Shown in pieces: positions 25,231 through 33,568 of a stretch of 64,000 nt of DNA (position 1 is the first letter of the stretch; each line of letters begins with the position of its first letter). The notes under the pieces are model-generated. The model was not told where the DNA came from and searched no databases. It saw nothing but the letters and a program-made list of their open reading frames with translations. Position numbers and translations under genes: made by a program. The stretch comes from CAIVAT01 sp964525995 (GTDB taxonomy: Bacteria; Bacteroidota; Bacteroidia; Bacteroidales; FEN-979), in the NCBI GenBank assembly GCA_964525995.1, contig CAZGIM010000003.1, positions 1 to 64,000 of the forward strand, in the 5' to 3' direction.

Positions 25231-25491
25231 ATGCATTTATTAGCCATCTTACTGCAATTAGCCGGCGATTTCGCCGCAATTGCTAAAATGGGAGCAGGCC
25301 TTGGTGCAGGGATCGCGGTGATCGGTGCTGGTATCGGTATCGGAAACATCGGTAAAAGCGCTCTGGAAGCCATTGCCCGGCAGCCCGAAGCTGTAGGTGA
25401 CATCCGTTCGAATATGATCATCGCAGCCGCTCTTGTCGAAGGCGTCGCATTTTTCGCCATCGTTGTCTGTCTGCTGATACTTTTCATCTAG
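25231..25491 (+). CDS. atpE: ATP synthase F0 subunit c
   Basis: This 86-residue two-helix hairpin forms the rotor ring. Helix 1 is Gly/Ala-rich (MGAGLGAGIAVIGAGIGIG), the polar loop is ARQPEA, and helix 2 carries the ion-binding glutamate in AALVEGVAFFA. The Na+-type signature (Gln in helix 1 and Glu-Ser/Thr in helix 2) is absent, which points to proton coupling. ATG 25231 is preferred to TTG 25225. A hairpin follows before atpF. Confidence 0.93.
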   Translation: MHLLAILLQLAGDFAAIAKMGAGLGAGIAVIGAGIGIGNIGKSALEAIARQPEAVGDIRSNMIIAAALVEGVAFFAIVVCLLILFI

Positions 25492-25503
25492 CAGAATCAA
25501 GTT

Positions 25504-25536
25504 CTTCACGGTTCAACGATCGGTTGCACCGTGAAG
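25504..25536 (+). promoter_or_regulatory. Intercistronic hairpin between atpE and atpF
   Basis: CTTCACGGT (25504-25512) pairs perfectly with ACCGTGAAG (25528-25536) around a 15-base loop, 12 bp after the atpE stop. No T tract follows, so it is probably not a terminator. A stabilising or partly attenuating hairpin here would help make the c subunit in excess over b, which fits the 10-15 c to 2 b stoichiometry. Confidence 0.55.
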
Positions 25537-25571
25537 AGCTTTGAAATCATGAACCGTCAAAAATTATCAAC

Positions 25572-26066
25572 ATGGAATTAATAACGCCGGGACTGGGATT
25601 GCTTTTTTGGATGACGCTGGCATTTCTGTTATTGTTATTCATCCTGGGAAAATTTGCATGGAAACCCATTTTGAAGATGCTCCGTGAGCGTGAAACTTCG
25701 ATCCATGAAGCGCTGAATGCTGCCAACCAGGCGAAGGAGGAGATGAAGAAGCTTAAATTCAGCAATGAACAACTGCTTCAGGAGGCCAAAAATGAACGGG
25801 ATAACATGTTAAATGAAGCCAGGAAAATCAAGGAGAAAATCATTGAAGATGCACGGATAAAAGCCGGAGAGGAAGCTTCCCGAATTGTCGAAAGCGCGAA
25901 AGAAAGCATCCAAAATGAGAAAATGGCCGCCATGACCGAACTAAAAAACCAGATTGCCCAAAGCGCTCTTGACCTGGCCAGGTTGATCCTGAAAAGAGAA
26001 CTTTCGGATCCCGAAAAACAGGAAGCCTACATCAAAGGGTTACTAAAAGAAATTAAATTCAACTGA
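25572..26066 (+). CDS. atpF: ATP synthase F0 subunit b
   Basis: The 164-residue protein has one N-terminal membrane helix (GLLFWMTLAFLLLLFILGKFAWKPIL). A long charged coiled coil follows, with the usual heptad-rich Ala/Glu/Lys composition, to the end (AYIKGLLKEIKFN). It is the peripheral stalk linking F0 to subunit delta on F1. It is 80 bp after atpE, with a hairpin between, and 11 bp before atpH. Confidence 0.93.
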   Translation: MELITPGLGLLFWMTLAFLLLLFILGKFAWKPILKMLRERETSIHEALNAANQAKEEMKKLKFSNEQLLQEAKNERDNMLNEARKIKEKIIEDARIKAGEEASRIVESAKESIQNEKMAAMTELKNQIAQSALDLARLILKRELSDPEKQEAYIKGLLKEIKFN

Positions 26067-26077
26067 CAGGTGACCCT

Positions 26078-26638
26078 ATGAAGATCTCTCTGGTAGCCAA
26101 ACGATATGCAAAAGCCCTTTTCGATCTCTCCGTCGAGAAAAATCTCGTTGAGGAGGTTTACAGGGATAATATACTGGTGTCGGAAACCTGTGACCAGAAC
26201 CGCGAATTAAGGTTGTTGTTGAAGAGTCCGGTTATTCATACCGATAAAAAGTTAGCTGTTATCCGGAATATCTTTTCCGGAAAGGTTCAGACCCTGACCC
26301 TGAACTATATGCTGATCATGGTCAGAAAAAGGCGCGAATCGTTTCTGCATGAGATCGCACTGGAGTGTATGGACCGCTATCTGATTTATAAGAATATCCT
26401 GAAAGTATTTTTCTCATCACCGGTTCATCCTGATGATGAAATCCGGAAAAGCGTCATGGCTATCATGAGCCATTACACCCGGTCGAATATTGACCTGGAA
26501 GTTGCTATCGATGACTCCCTGATCGGTGGCTTTGTGCTTTCCTGGAAAGATAAACAATTTGATGCCAGCATCAGGAGGGAAATCGAGAACCTGAGAAGCG
26601 CGGTTGGGAAAGTAAATTTGTATAAAAAAGGATTTTGA
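26078..26638 (+). CDS. atpH: ATP synthase F1 subunit delta
   Basis: The 186-residue protein has the delta-subunit N-terminal helical bundle (VAKRYAKALFDLSVEKN). The C-terminal motif IDDSLIGGFVLSWKDKQFDASIRREIENLR closely matches the family signature (GG-x-x-x-x-x-x-x-x-x-D-x-S). It caps the alpha3beta3 hexamer and joins it to subunit b. It is co-directional and tightly spaced within the operon. Confidence 0.92.
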   Translation: MKISLVAKRYAKALFDLSVEKNLVEEVYRDNILVSETCDQNRELRLLLKSPVIHTDKKLAVIRNIFSGKVQTLTLNYMLIMVRKRRESFLHEIALECMDRYLIYKNILKVFFSSPVHPDDEIRKSVMAIMSHYTRSNIDLEVAIDDSLIGGFVLSWKDKQFDASIRREIENLRSAVGKVNLYKKGF

Positions 26639-26700
26639 TCTTAAACGGAAGTTGTTGTAGCAATTTTCTGATTAATTGTAACACATAAACAAGATAGAAT

Positions 26701-28290
26701 ATGGCTGAAATCAAGCCTGCTGAGGTTACCGCAATTTTACGAAAAGAATTAGCCGGATATCATAGCGAGCACGAATTGGAAGAGGTAGGGACAGTCCTTA
26801 CCGTTGGTGACGGAATCGCCCGTATTTATGGTTTAGATAATGCAGAGAGCGGGGAACTTATCGAGTTCGGTAAAAACGGATTGAAGGCAATCGTGTTGAA
26901 CCTGGAGGCCGATAACGTGGGAGCGGTCATGCTGGGTGAGTCTTATGAAATCAAAGAGGGAGATATTGTAAAACGTACCCGAAGGATTGCCTCTATCGAG
27001 GTGGGAGAAGGTATGTTGGGTCGTGTGGTCAACACCCTCGGTGAGCCCATCGACGGAAAGGGCAGGATTGAAGGTGAGCGCCTTGAAATGCCCCTGGAAC
27101 GGAAAGCTCCCGGAGTGATTTTCAGGCAGCCGGTCAACCAGCCGTTACAAACAGGAATTAAACCTATTGATGCCATGATCCCCATCGGCAGGGGGCAACG
27201 TGAGCTGATCATCGGCGACCGGCAGACCGGAAAGACCGCTATTGCCATCGATACAATCATCAATCAGAAAGAGTTTTATCAGCGGGGTGAGCCTGTATAT
27301 TGCATCTATGTGGCTATCGGGCAGAAGGGATCAACGGTTGCAAATATTGTCAAGACTTTGGAGGAGAAGGGGGCGATGGCTTATACCATTGTGGTTGCCG
27401 CTACGGCCTCAGATCCTGCTGCCATGCAGTTTTATGCGCCCTTTGCCGGCGCTGCCATCGGGGAGTACTTCCGTGATACCGGGCGGCCTGCCCTGGTGAT
27501 TTATGATGATCTTTCAAAGCAGGCAGTGGCTTACCGTGAAGTCTCCCTGTTACTTCGCCGTCCGCCCGGAAGGGAAGCCTACCCTGGCGATGTTTTTTAC
27601 CTGCATTCACGGTTATTAGAGAGGGCTGCCCGGATTATCTCGTCCGACGAAATTGCCCGCCAGATGAACGACCTTCCCGAAAACCTGAAAGATAAAGTCA
27701 GGGGCGGAGGCTCCCTAACGGCATTACCCATTATCGAGACCCAGGCTGGCGACGTTTCAGCCTATATCCCGACCAATGTAATCTCTATCACCGACGGTCA
27801 GATCTTCCTTGAAACCGGTCTCTTTAACGCCGGAATCCGTCCGGCCATCAATGTGGGGATCTCTGTTTCACGCGTTGGCGGAAATGCCCAGATCAAATCG
27901 ATGAAAAAGGTGGCCGGTACCCTGAAACTGGACCAGGCTGAGTACCGTGAACTGGAAGCCTTTTCTAAATTCGGCTCCGATCTGGATGCCGCAACTAAAG
28001 CAGTGCTTGACAAGGGTGCGCGTAATGTCGAGATTCTCAAGCAACCGCAGTACACCCCCATGCCCGTTGAAAAACAGATTGCCATCATCTTTTGCGGAAC
28101 AAGAGGCCTTCTCCGGAATGTTCCCGTAAAAAATATCGGCAATTTCGAAACGGAGTATCTTCATTTTATGGAAACGAATCATCTAACGGTTCTTAACAAC
28201 CTCAAGGCTGGCAAGATTCTGGATGAAGATCTGAAAACTATGGAAACTGCCGCACGGGAAATATCCAAGAAATACGAAGAAAAGAAATAG
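26701..28290 (+). CDS. atpA: ATP synthase F1 subunit alpha
   Basis: The 529-residue protein contains the non-catalytic nucleotide-site P-loop GDRQTGKTA and the alpha-specific N-terminus (AEVTAILRKELAGY). It also contains the ATP synthase alpha/beta signature region PAINVGISVSRVGGNAQIKSMKKVAG. Length is typical. It builds the hexamer with the beta subunit, which is not encoded here. atpG follows after 9 bp. Confidence 0.96.
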   Translation: MAEIKPAEVTAILRKELAGYHSEHELEEVGTVLTVGDGIARIYGLDNAESGELIEFGKNGLKAIVLNLEADNVGAVMLGESYEIKEGDIVKRTRRIASIEVGEGMLGRVVNTLGEPIDGKGRIEGERLEMPLERKAPGVIFRQPVNQPLQTGIKPIDAMIPIGRGQRELIIGDRQTGKTAIAIDTIINQKEFYQRGEPVYCIYVAIGQKGSTVANIVKTLEEKGAMAYTIVVAATASDPAAMQFYAPFAGAAIGEYFRDTGRPALVIYDDLSKQAVAYREVSLLLRRPPGREAYPGDVFYLHSRLLERAARIISSDEIARQMNDLPENLKDKVRGGGSLTALPIIETQAGDVSAYIPTNVISITDGQIFLETGLFNAGIRPAINVGISVSRVGGNAQIKSMKKVAGTLKLDQAEYRELEAFSKFGSDLDAATKAVLDKGARNVEILKQPQYTPMPVEKQIAIIFCGTRGLLRNVPVKNIGNFETEYLHFMETNHLTVLNNLKAGKILDEDLKTMETAAREISKKYEEKK

Positions 28291-28299
28291 CATTCTCAA

Positions 28300-29184
28300 A
28301 TGGCCGGATTAAAGGAAGTACGACTTCGGATCGCGTCGGTTAAATCAACACAGCAGATCACCAACGCCATGAAAATGGTGGCTGCTTCCAAATTGAGGAA
28401 ATCTCAGACCGCGATCATCAAATTACGGCCCTATGCAGCCAAACTGCGTGAGATTTTACAGAATCTGAGTTCCAGCATCGAAGTATCAGGAACGAATGTT
28501 TTCTCACAGGAACGGAAACCTGAAAAAATCCTGTTGATCGTGATTGCTTCTAATCGCGGATTGTGTGGCGCATTCAATTCCAACATCATAAAAACAGCAC
28601 TGGCCCTGTGTTCTGATACATATCGCGAATCATTCAGTCAGGGGAATATCCATTTTATCACCATCGGGAAAAAAGCAACAGAGTTCTTCAGGAAAAGGAA
28701 GTTTTCCGTAATCGAATCCCATGATGAATTATTTGATCACCTGACTTTCGATCAGGTTGCACCGTTGGCTGAAAGAATCATGAAGGGATTTACGGCTAAA
28801 GAATTCGACCGGATTGAATTGATTTACAATCAATTTAAAAATGCAGCAGTGCAAAGGCTTGTTGTTGAACAGTATTTGCCCATCGCTCCGTCACAAGCCC
28901 AACAGGCAACACAGAAAACGGCCCCTGACTATATTTTCGAACCTGATCGGGAAACTATTATAAGGGAACTCATTCCCAAAACCCTGAGGATCCAGTTGTT
29001 CAAAGCATTGCTGGATTCATTTGCCTCTGAGCAGGGAGCCCGGATGACTGCCATGCAAAAGGCGACCGATAATGCAACGGAATTGCTTCGCGGACTGAAT
29101 ATCTCTTACAACAAAGCCCGTCAGAATGCGATCACCAACGATATCCTGGAGATTGTTTCCGGAGCTGAGGCATTAAAAGGGTAG
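28300..29184 (+). CDS. atpG: ATP synthase F1 subunit gamma
   Basis: The 294-residue protein has the conserved N-terminal coil (LKEVRLRIASVKSTQQITNAMKMVAASKLRK) and the C-terminal coil (GARMTAMQKATDNATELL ... YNKARQNAITNDILEIVSGAEAL). These form the rotating central shaft. It is last in the operon: atpD and atpC, normally partners, do not follow. Ferritin begins 55 bp later and may be transcribed separately. Confidence 0.95.
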   Translation: MAGLKEVRLRIASVKSTQQITNAMKMVAASKLRKSQTAIIKLRPYAAKLREILQNLSSSIEVSGTNVFSQERKPEKILLIVIASNRGLCGAFNSNIIKTALALCSDTYRESFSQGNIHFITIGKKATEFFRKRKFSVIESHDELFDHLTFDQVAPLAERIMKGFTAKEFDRIELIYNQFKNAAVQRLVVEQYLPIAPSQAQQATQKTAPDYIFEPDRETIIRELIPKTLRIQLFKALLDSFASEQGARMTAMQKATDNATELLRGLNISYNKARQNAITNDILEIVSGAEALKG

Positions 29185-29239
29185 TCCCTGCATCAGACGA
29201 TCAATAAGTTTCATTTATATTTTGTAAAACACCAAGACC

Positions 29240-29779
29240 ATGATAGCTAAGAATGTTGAAAAAGCAATAAACGAACAGATCAAACGTGAAGAGCATTCTT
29301 CACGGATTTATCTGGCAATGGCCTCCTGGGCCGAAAGAAACGGATTTCCGGGAGCTGCCGACTGGCTCTATGTGCAAACCGAGGAGGAACGCATCCACAT
29401 GCTCAAGCTGGTTCATTATCTGAATGACCGCGGAGGTAGCGCCGTGATTCCTGCATTGGAAGCGCCTGAATCCAAATACAAGACGCTGACCGAAATGTTT
29501 CAGCAGGTACTCAAACACGAGGAATATATCTCGGCATCGATTAATGACTTGTATGCCGTATGCGTGAAAGAAAAGGATTACACTTCGGCCAACTACCTGC
29601 AGTGGTATATTAATGAACAAATCGAGGAAGAGAGCAACGTGCGCAGTATTCTGGATCAGATCAAACTGGCCGGGCCGGAAAAGGGTGGATTATTCCTGAT
29701 GGACAAGGAATTTGGAGCTTTAGCTGTTGCTAAACGAAATTCACTTGCCCAAACGGGTGGGGCTAACGCAGTAATCTGA
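29240..29779 (+). CDS. ftnA: Non-haem ferritin
   Basis: The 179-residue four-helix protein has the ferroxidase ligands of bacterial ferritin: E17 (REEHSSRIYLAM), E50 and H53 (TEEERIHM), and further acidic residues in helices C and D (KHEEYISASI, NEQIEEESNVRSIL). It lacks the haem-ligand methionine typical of bacterioferritin. It stores iron and protects against Fenton chemistry in the cytosol. Its 3' end overlaps the converging DUF3109 gene by 17 bp. Confidence 0.92.
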   Translation: MIAKNVEKAINEQIKREEHSSRIYLAMASWAERNGFPGAADWLYVQTEEERIHMLKLVHYLNDRGGSAVIPALEAPESKYKTLTEMFQQVLKHEEYISASINDLYAVCVKEKDYTSANYLQWYINEQIEEESNVRSILDQIKLAGPEKGGLFLMDKEFGALAVAKRNSLAQTGGANAVI

Positions 29780-30317
29780 CCAGCTTGTTGTACCAGCTTC
29801 TTCCGTATTTTCGGATCAACGCCCCTTCCAGAAACCGGTAAAGGGGCGTCTTTTCATTGTACCCCTTCTCAAGCGCCTTCTGGCATATAGGCCATTTATG
29901 ATAGTTTATCAACTCATTGAATCCGGTATTTTTTATCCGGATGGGATAGAGGTGGCAGGAAATGGGTTTTGCAAATGATATCCGTTTTTCAAGAAAAGCT
30001 TTTTCTATTGCACAACGGGCAATTCCGTTCTCAAAATAGACAAAAACACACGCCCCATCTTTGATTAAGGGCGTCACAAATTTTCCTTCCGAATCGTAAT
30101 CGAACACTCCGCTGTCTTCAACCTCTCTGATCCCTTCTTCCACCATAAAAGATTTGATAACCTCAATATGATCTTCCAGCAGCGATATTTCTTCCTCCTC
30201 TAACGGGGCTCCGGCATCACCCTCGATACAACAGGCTCCTTTGCACCGTGAAAGATCGCATGAAAAGTTTACTGTTTTTATTTCATCGGAGATAAGGGTG
30301 TTTCCAATCGCGATCAT
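29763..30317 (-). CDS. DUF3109 family Cys-rich protein
   Basis: The 184-residue protein has the family's clustered cysteines at the N-terminus (C20, C25, C29, C30 in FSCDLSRCKGACC). Further cysteines occur in CAIEKAF, ISCHLYPI and WPICQ. This pattern resembles YkgJ-like putative metal- or Fe-S-binding proteins, with no proven function. The placement tail-to-tail with ferritin may be coincidence. The conserved segment KPISCHLYPIRI is characteristic of DUF3109. Confidence 0.82.
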   Translation of the reverse strand: MIAIGNTLISDEIKTVNFSCDLSRCKGACCIEGDAGAPLEEEEISLLEDHIEVIKSFMVEEGIREVEDSGVFDYDSEGKFVTPLIKDGACVFVYFENGIARCAIEKAFLEKRISFAKPISCHLYPIRIKNTGFNELINYHKWPICQKALEKGYNEKTPLYRFLEGALIRKYGRSWYNKLVRLLR

Positions 30318-30378
30318 AATAGAGAATTGAAACAGATAGGTTACGTCTGAGTAAGTTGGTTAACAAAAAAATATGGGA

Positions 30379-31425
30379 TTACTTTTTCTTTAACTCAAGG
30401 GCCCTTGTGAAATCGGCTACAGAGCCCGGCAGATCACCCTTGGCTTTTTTGGAAAATCCACGGTAATAATAGGCGTCTCCCCAACCCGGTTGAAGCATGA
30501 TTACGGCGGAGAAATCATTAACTGCCTTTTCAAATTTCTCAGTCTTAAGATAGATCAACCCCCGGTTCCAGAAAGATTCGACCAACCTTGAGTCTTTGGA
30601 AACCGCCTTACCGATATCGTTGATGGCCCGGCTGTATTTTTCAAGATAGGCATAAACGCAACCCCTGTTATTAAAGGCCGCAGCATGGTCGGGAATCTTG
30701 TTGATCAAAAGGTCATATGACTTGATCGATTGCTGATTGTCGCCTACCAGCCGGTAAAGGTATCCCATACAAAGCAGCATGGTACTGTCGTCTTTTTTAT
30801 CCTGCTCGCGGGCTTTTAACAATAAACCGATGGACTTTCCATACCGTTGTGTCGAAAAGCAATAATATCCGTAATTAACAAATGCATCGTAAAAAGTCGG
30901 GTCCTTGGTGGCATAATTGAACAACGCCTCGATCAGGAGGGTATCGGTGGAATTATTGATGGCATTGTTTGTCCCCATCAGGTAAGCCCCGAATGTATTA
31001 TCTTTTTCGTAGGGCATATTGTCCCAGAATTCAGGTTTCTTGAGCTCGGAAACGGGAACTTTAAGTACCTTACTATACATTGATAGAATGCTGTCGGGCA
31101 TCTTCAGTTGCATGAAAGCAATACCCAGGTACAGATTGCAAAGCGACCGGTTGACAGTCGTATCTGACAATGCATTCTTGAAGTCAAGAATCGATTCGCG
31201 GTATGACCGTTGCCGCAATAAACTGATTCCCCGATAGAAATGTACGAAGCCCCGGGTATTTCCCTTGGGAAACAGATCATCTTTTTTACGGTCGGCGATG
31301 GAGGTAAAATCGGTTTTGTAATCGTAATGACAAATCTCACGGAGCTCCAGGATCTGCGACCAAAGCGGAAATCCTATTAAAACCATACTGATGGTCAGGA
31401 TCAGAAAACGAAGCTTTCTTCTCAT
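30379..31425 (-). CDS. Exported tetratricopeptide-repeat protein
   Basis: From ATG 31425 the protein is 348 residues with a signal peptide (LRFLILTISMVLIGFPLWSQ). At least six TPR units follow, visible as repeats such as SYDLLINKIPDHAAAFNNRG, AINDIGKAVSKDSRLVESFW and DFSAVIMLQPGWGDAYYYRG. TPRs are protein-interaction scaffolds; a periplasmic role is inferred and the partner is unknown. The frame extends to 31470, but the promoter element at 31458-31465 lies within that extension. The neighbouring stretch 31471-31710 holds no recognisable gene. Confidence 0.82.
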   Translation of the reverse strand: MRRKLRFLILTISMVLIGFPLWSQILELREICHYDYKTDFTSIADRKKDDLFPKGNTRGFVHFYRGISLLRQRSYRESILDFKNALSDTTVNRSLCNLYLGIAFMQLKMPDSILSMYSKVLKVPVSELKKPEFWDNMPYEKDNTFGAYLMGTNNAINNSTDTLLIEALFNYATKDPTFYDAFVNYGYYCFSTQRYGKSIGLLLKAREQDKKDDSTMLLCMGYLYRLVGDNQQSIKSYDLLINKIPDHAAAFNNRGCVYAYLEKYSRAINDIGKAVSKDSRLVESFWNRGLIYLKTEKFEKAVNDFSAVIMLQPGWGDAYYYRGFSKKAKGDLPGSVADFTRALELKKK

Positions 31426-31457
31426 GGAATCAGTTTTATGAATTCGCAAATATCGGT

Positions 31458-31465
31458 CAAATTTA
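31458..31465 (-). promoter_or_regulatory. TPR gene promoter -7 element TAAATTTG
   Basis: The minus-strand TAAATTTG (31465-31458) fits TAnnTTTG and predicts a start near 31451, about 26 bases before ATG 31425. No clear TTG was seen at the -33 distance. Confidence 0.45.
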
Positions 31466-31710
31466 ACCATTTATGTTATATTTTTATAAAAAAGAGAATC
31501 ACTGCAAAAGTTCTTCTTTATCGGGAATGATATAAAAACAGGGGGACAGGTAGCCATTGCCAAGTATGACAATTCAGCCCATCTTTGCTTCGGGATAACT
31601 TTTAACAAGGTATATTATTAGGATTTCAAAGGGAGATGTAAAAATTTCTGGTGGGGGAATTTTGAATAGATCGACGCCATGGAGCCGGAAATCAGTTAAA
31701 GATTCCTGAA

Positions 31711-32670
31711 TCAGAACCGCTTTACATAACCGTGGCAATAGGGTGTCTGTCCCTTATGATCATAGTAATCCTGGTGATAATCCTCGGCGATCCAGAATTC
31801 AGCAGCAGGTTTCAGTTCGGTGACCACATCAAACCCTTTTGCCCGTAACTGACCGATAAGCTTCATTGATATCTCTTTTTGTTCCTCTGTTTGGTAAAAT
31901 ATGGCTGACCGGTATTGTTCCCCCCAATCCGGTCCCTGGTGGTTCCATTGCGTGGGGTCATGCGTCTCAAAGAACATTTTTGCCACTGTCTCGAATGATA
32001 CCAGCCGCGTGTCAAAGACGATCCTGATGGCTTCATAATGCCCGGTTTTGCCGGCACACACCTCTTGATAGGTCGGATGCGCCTTATGTCCGGCGGTATA
32101 GCCGACTTCGGTGGAAATGACCCCGTCGATTTTTTTCATATAATATTCCACCCCCCAGAAACAGCCTCCTGCAAATATTGCAGTATCAGTTGTTCCAATG
32201 GATTCCGCGGGGATGAAATCGAGTGAAATGGAGTTGACACAGTGTCGGATATTCTTTCGGGTAAAGCCCTCTCCTTCGAAAATGTGCCCTAAATGGCTTC
32301 CACATGCAGCACATTGAATCTCGGTGCGGATTCCATCGGCGTCGGGAATGCGTTTAACGGCGTTCTCAATTTCATCATCAAATGCCGGCCAACCGCAGTG
32401 TGCATCAAACTTATCGCCAGAGCGGTACAACCGACTACCGCATCGTTTGCAAACGTAGATTCCAGGTTCATTAAATTTTTCATATTTCCCGGTAAATGGT
32501 GCTTCGGTACCTTTATGGATCATGACCCGTTCTTCGTCGGAGGATAATGTTCTGAATTTCATAATATGTTCAGTATTAATTTCAGGGTTCCGGTGTTGCG
32601 TTGAACATCCGGGTAATAACCCGGAAATTGAAATAAAATTAAACAGACACCATAATATAACATTAAGCAT
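31711..32670 (-). CDS. msrBA: Exported MsrB-MsrA fusion, methionine sulfoxide reductase
   Basis: The 319-residue protein has an N-terminal hydrophobic signal with a near-lipobox (GLLPGCS), then an MsrB domain followed by an MsrA domain. MsrB shows two zinc CxxC pairs (CKRCG, CAACG), HCGWPAF and the catalytic Cys in RHCVNSISLDF. MsrA shows the catalytic AGGCFWGVE plus a C-terminal Cys in PYCHGYVKRF. Together they reduce both R- and S-methionine sulfoxides in proteins. Export suggests envelope protein repair; a membrane thioredoxin-like donor would be needed. ATG 32670 is chosen over an upstream frame start at 32697 because it begins the signal. Confidence 0.9.
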   Translation of the reverse strand: MLNVILWCLFNFISISGLLPGCSTQHRNPEINTEHIMKFRTLSSDEERVMIHKGTEAPFTGKYEKFNEPGIYVCKRCGSRLYRSGDKFDAHCGWPAFDDEIENAVKRIPDADGIRTEIQCAACGSHLGHIFEGEGFTRKNIRHCVNSISLDFIPAESIGTTDTAIFAGGCFWGVEYYMKKIDGVISTEVGYTAGHKAHPTYQEVCAGKTGHYEAIRIVFDTRLVSFETVAKMFFETHDPTQWNHQGPDWGEQYRSAIFYQTEEQKEISMKLIGQLRAKGFDVVTELKPAAEFWIAEDYHQDYYDHKGQTPYCHGYVKRF

Positions 32671-32825
32671 GCGGCCATTTCTGCCTGTAAAGGTCAAATT
32701 GGTATTTATTTAAAGTCTTGTGGTCCAGTAAATCCTTTTATGGACTCTATAACGGCAAAGGTGAGAAAATGTTATTACATCCGGGATACCTTTCCGGATA
32801 TTTCACGGGGATAATGATGGGTTAA

Positions 32826-33314
32826 TTACAGGATGAAAATCTTTTCAAGTTTAGTAATCACACCTGAGGTGAGACGGATATAGGCATCACCGCGACCTAC
32901 CGTTCCGTTGATATCGAAGGTGCTTTCTTTCAATCCTTCTCCGTAAACCACTTCATTCATAAGGGTTTTGATCAATTTACCCTGGCAGGAGAGCAACTCG
33001 ATTTTAACATTTTGACCGTTTTCAGTGTCATAAATAACGTTGATATATTTCAGAACCGGATTGGGCATGATCTTTACTTTCATATTCCGGTATTCGCGGG
33101 TTTTTCCTTTACACAGGTTTTCATAGGGGACGGGATAGTCTTCGAATAAGACACTGCGGGGTTTGGGTTTGGGTGCAGGTTTGACAACCGGTTTTGGTTT
33201 TTCGACCTTTATTACAATCCGTTTCTTCCTGCATGGGCAATCATCATCGACCGCCTGTAAAGGAAGCGAAAAAACAAACATGAGGGCCAGAGCTAACAGA
33301 ACACGTGTTTTCAT
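32826..33314 (-). CDS. Minimal T9SS cargo with Lys/Pro linker
   Basis: The 162-residue protein consists of a signal peptide (MKTRVLLALALMFVFSLPLQA), a CPCRKKR motif, a low-complexity linker rich in Lys-Pro-Val (about residues 38-52) and then almost only a T9SS-type sorting domain (VKIMPNPVLKYINVIYD ... GDAYIRL ... LEKIFIL). There is no room for an enzymatic domain. It may be a surface or matrix peptide, or a degenerate cargo. The dispersed element copy C abuts its start codon. Confidence 0.7.
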   Translation of the reverse strand: MKTRVLLALALMFVFSLPLQAVDDDCPCRKKRIVIKVEKPKPVVKPAPKPKPRSVLFEDYPVPYENLCKGKTREYRNMKVKIMPNPVLKYINVIYDTENGQNVKIELLSCQGKLIKTLMNEVVYGEGLKESTFDINGTVGRGDAYIRLTSGVITKLEKIFIL

Positions 33315-33349
33315 TTGTCAATATGTATTTGGTCAGATGGAATATCCAT
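33310..33349 (-). repeat. Dispersed element, copy C (3' half), at a start codon
   Basis: Read on the minus strand, this contains ATGGATATTCCATCTGACC (33349-33331) and ends ACAAATGAAAA, matching the 3' halves of copies A and B. In copies A and B the terminal ATG is dead. Here it is the real start of the small T9SS cargo gene. Upstream the match decays to AACGCAATC-like fragments. It may be a leader/promoter module that has been copied. Confidence 0.6.
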
Positions 33350-33543
33350 GAGGATTGCGTTCACAGATGGTTTGATTCGAATCTTCAGGGACATACATTT
33401 TTTCTTTTATGGGTTCTACGTAGCAAACTGGCGTCGGGTTTCGGTTTTGTAACGTTTATTTCGTAGATGTGTTTGTTTTCAAGCCATTTGTGTGGAAATG
33501 TGACGAAAAGTGCAACAAAATAGGTGTGTTCTAATTGAATTAG

Positions 33544-33551
33544 TACTTTTG
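33544..33551 (+). promoter_or_regulatory. Kinase gene promoter -7 element TACTTTTG
   Basis: TACTTTTG fits TAnnTTTG 17 bp before ATG 33569. The predicted leader is about 10 bases. A -33 TTG is not evident. Confidence 0.5.
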
Positions 33552-33568
33552 CCGATAAATCCTGAATC

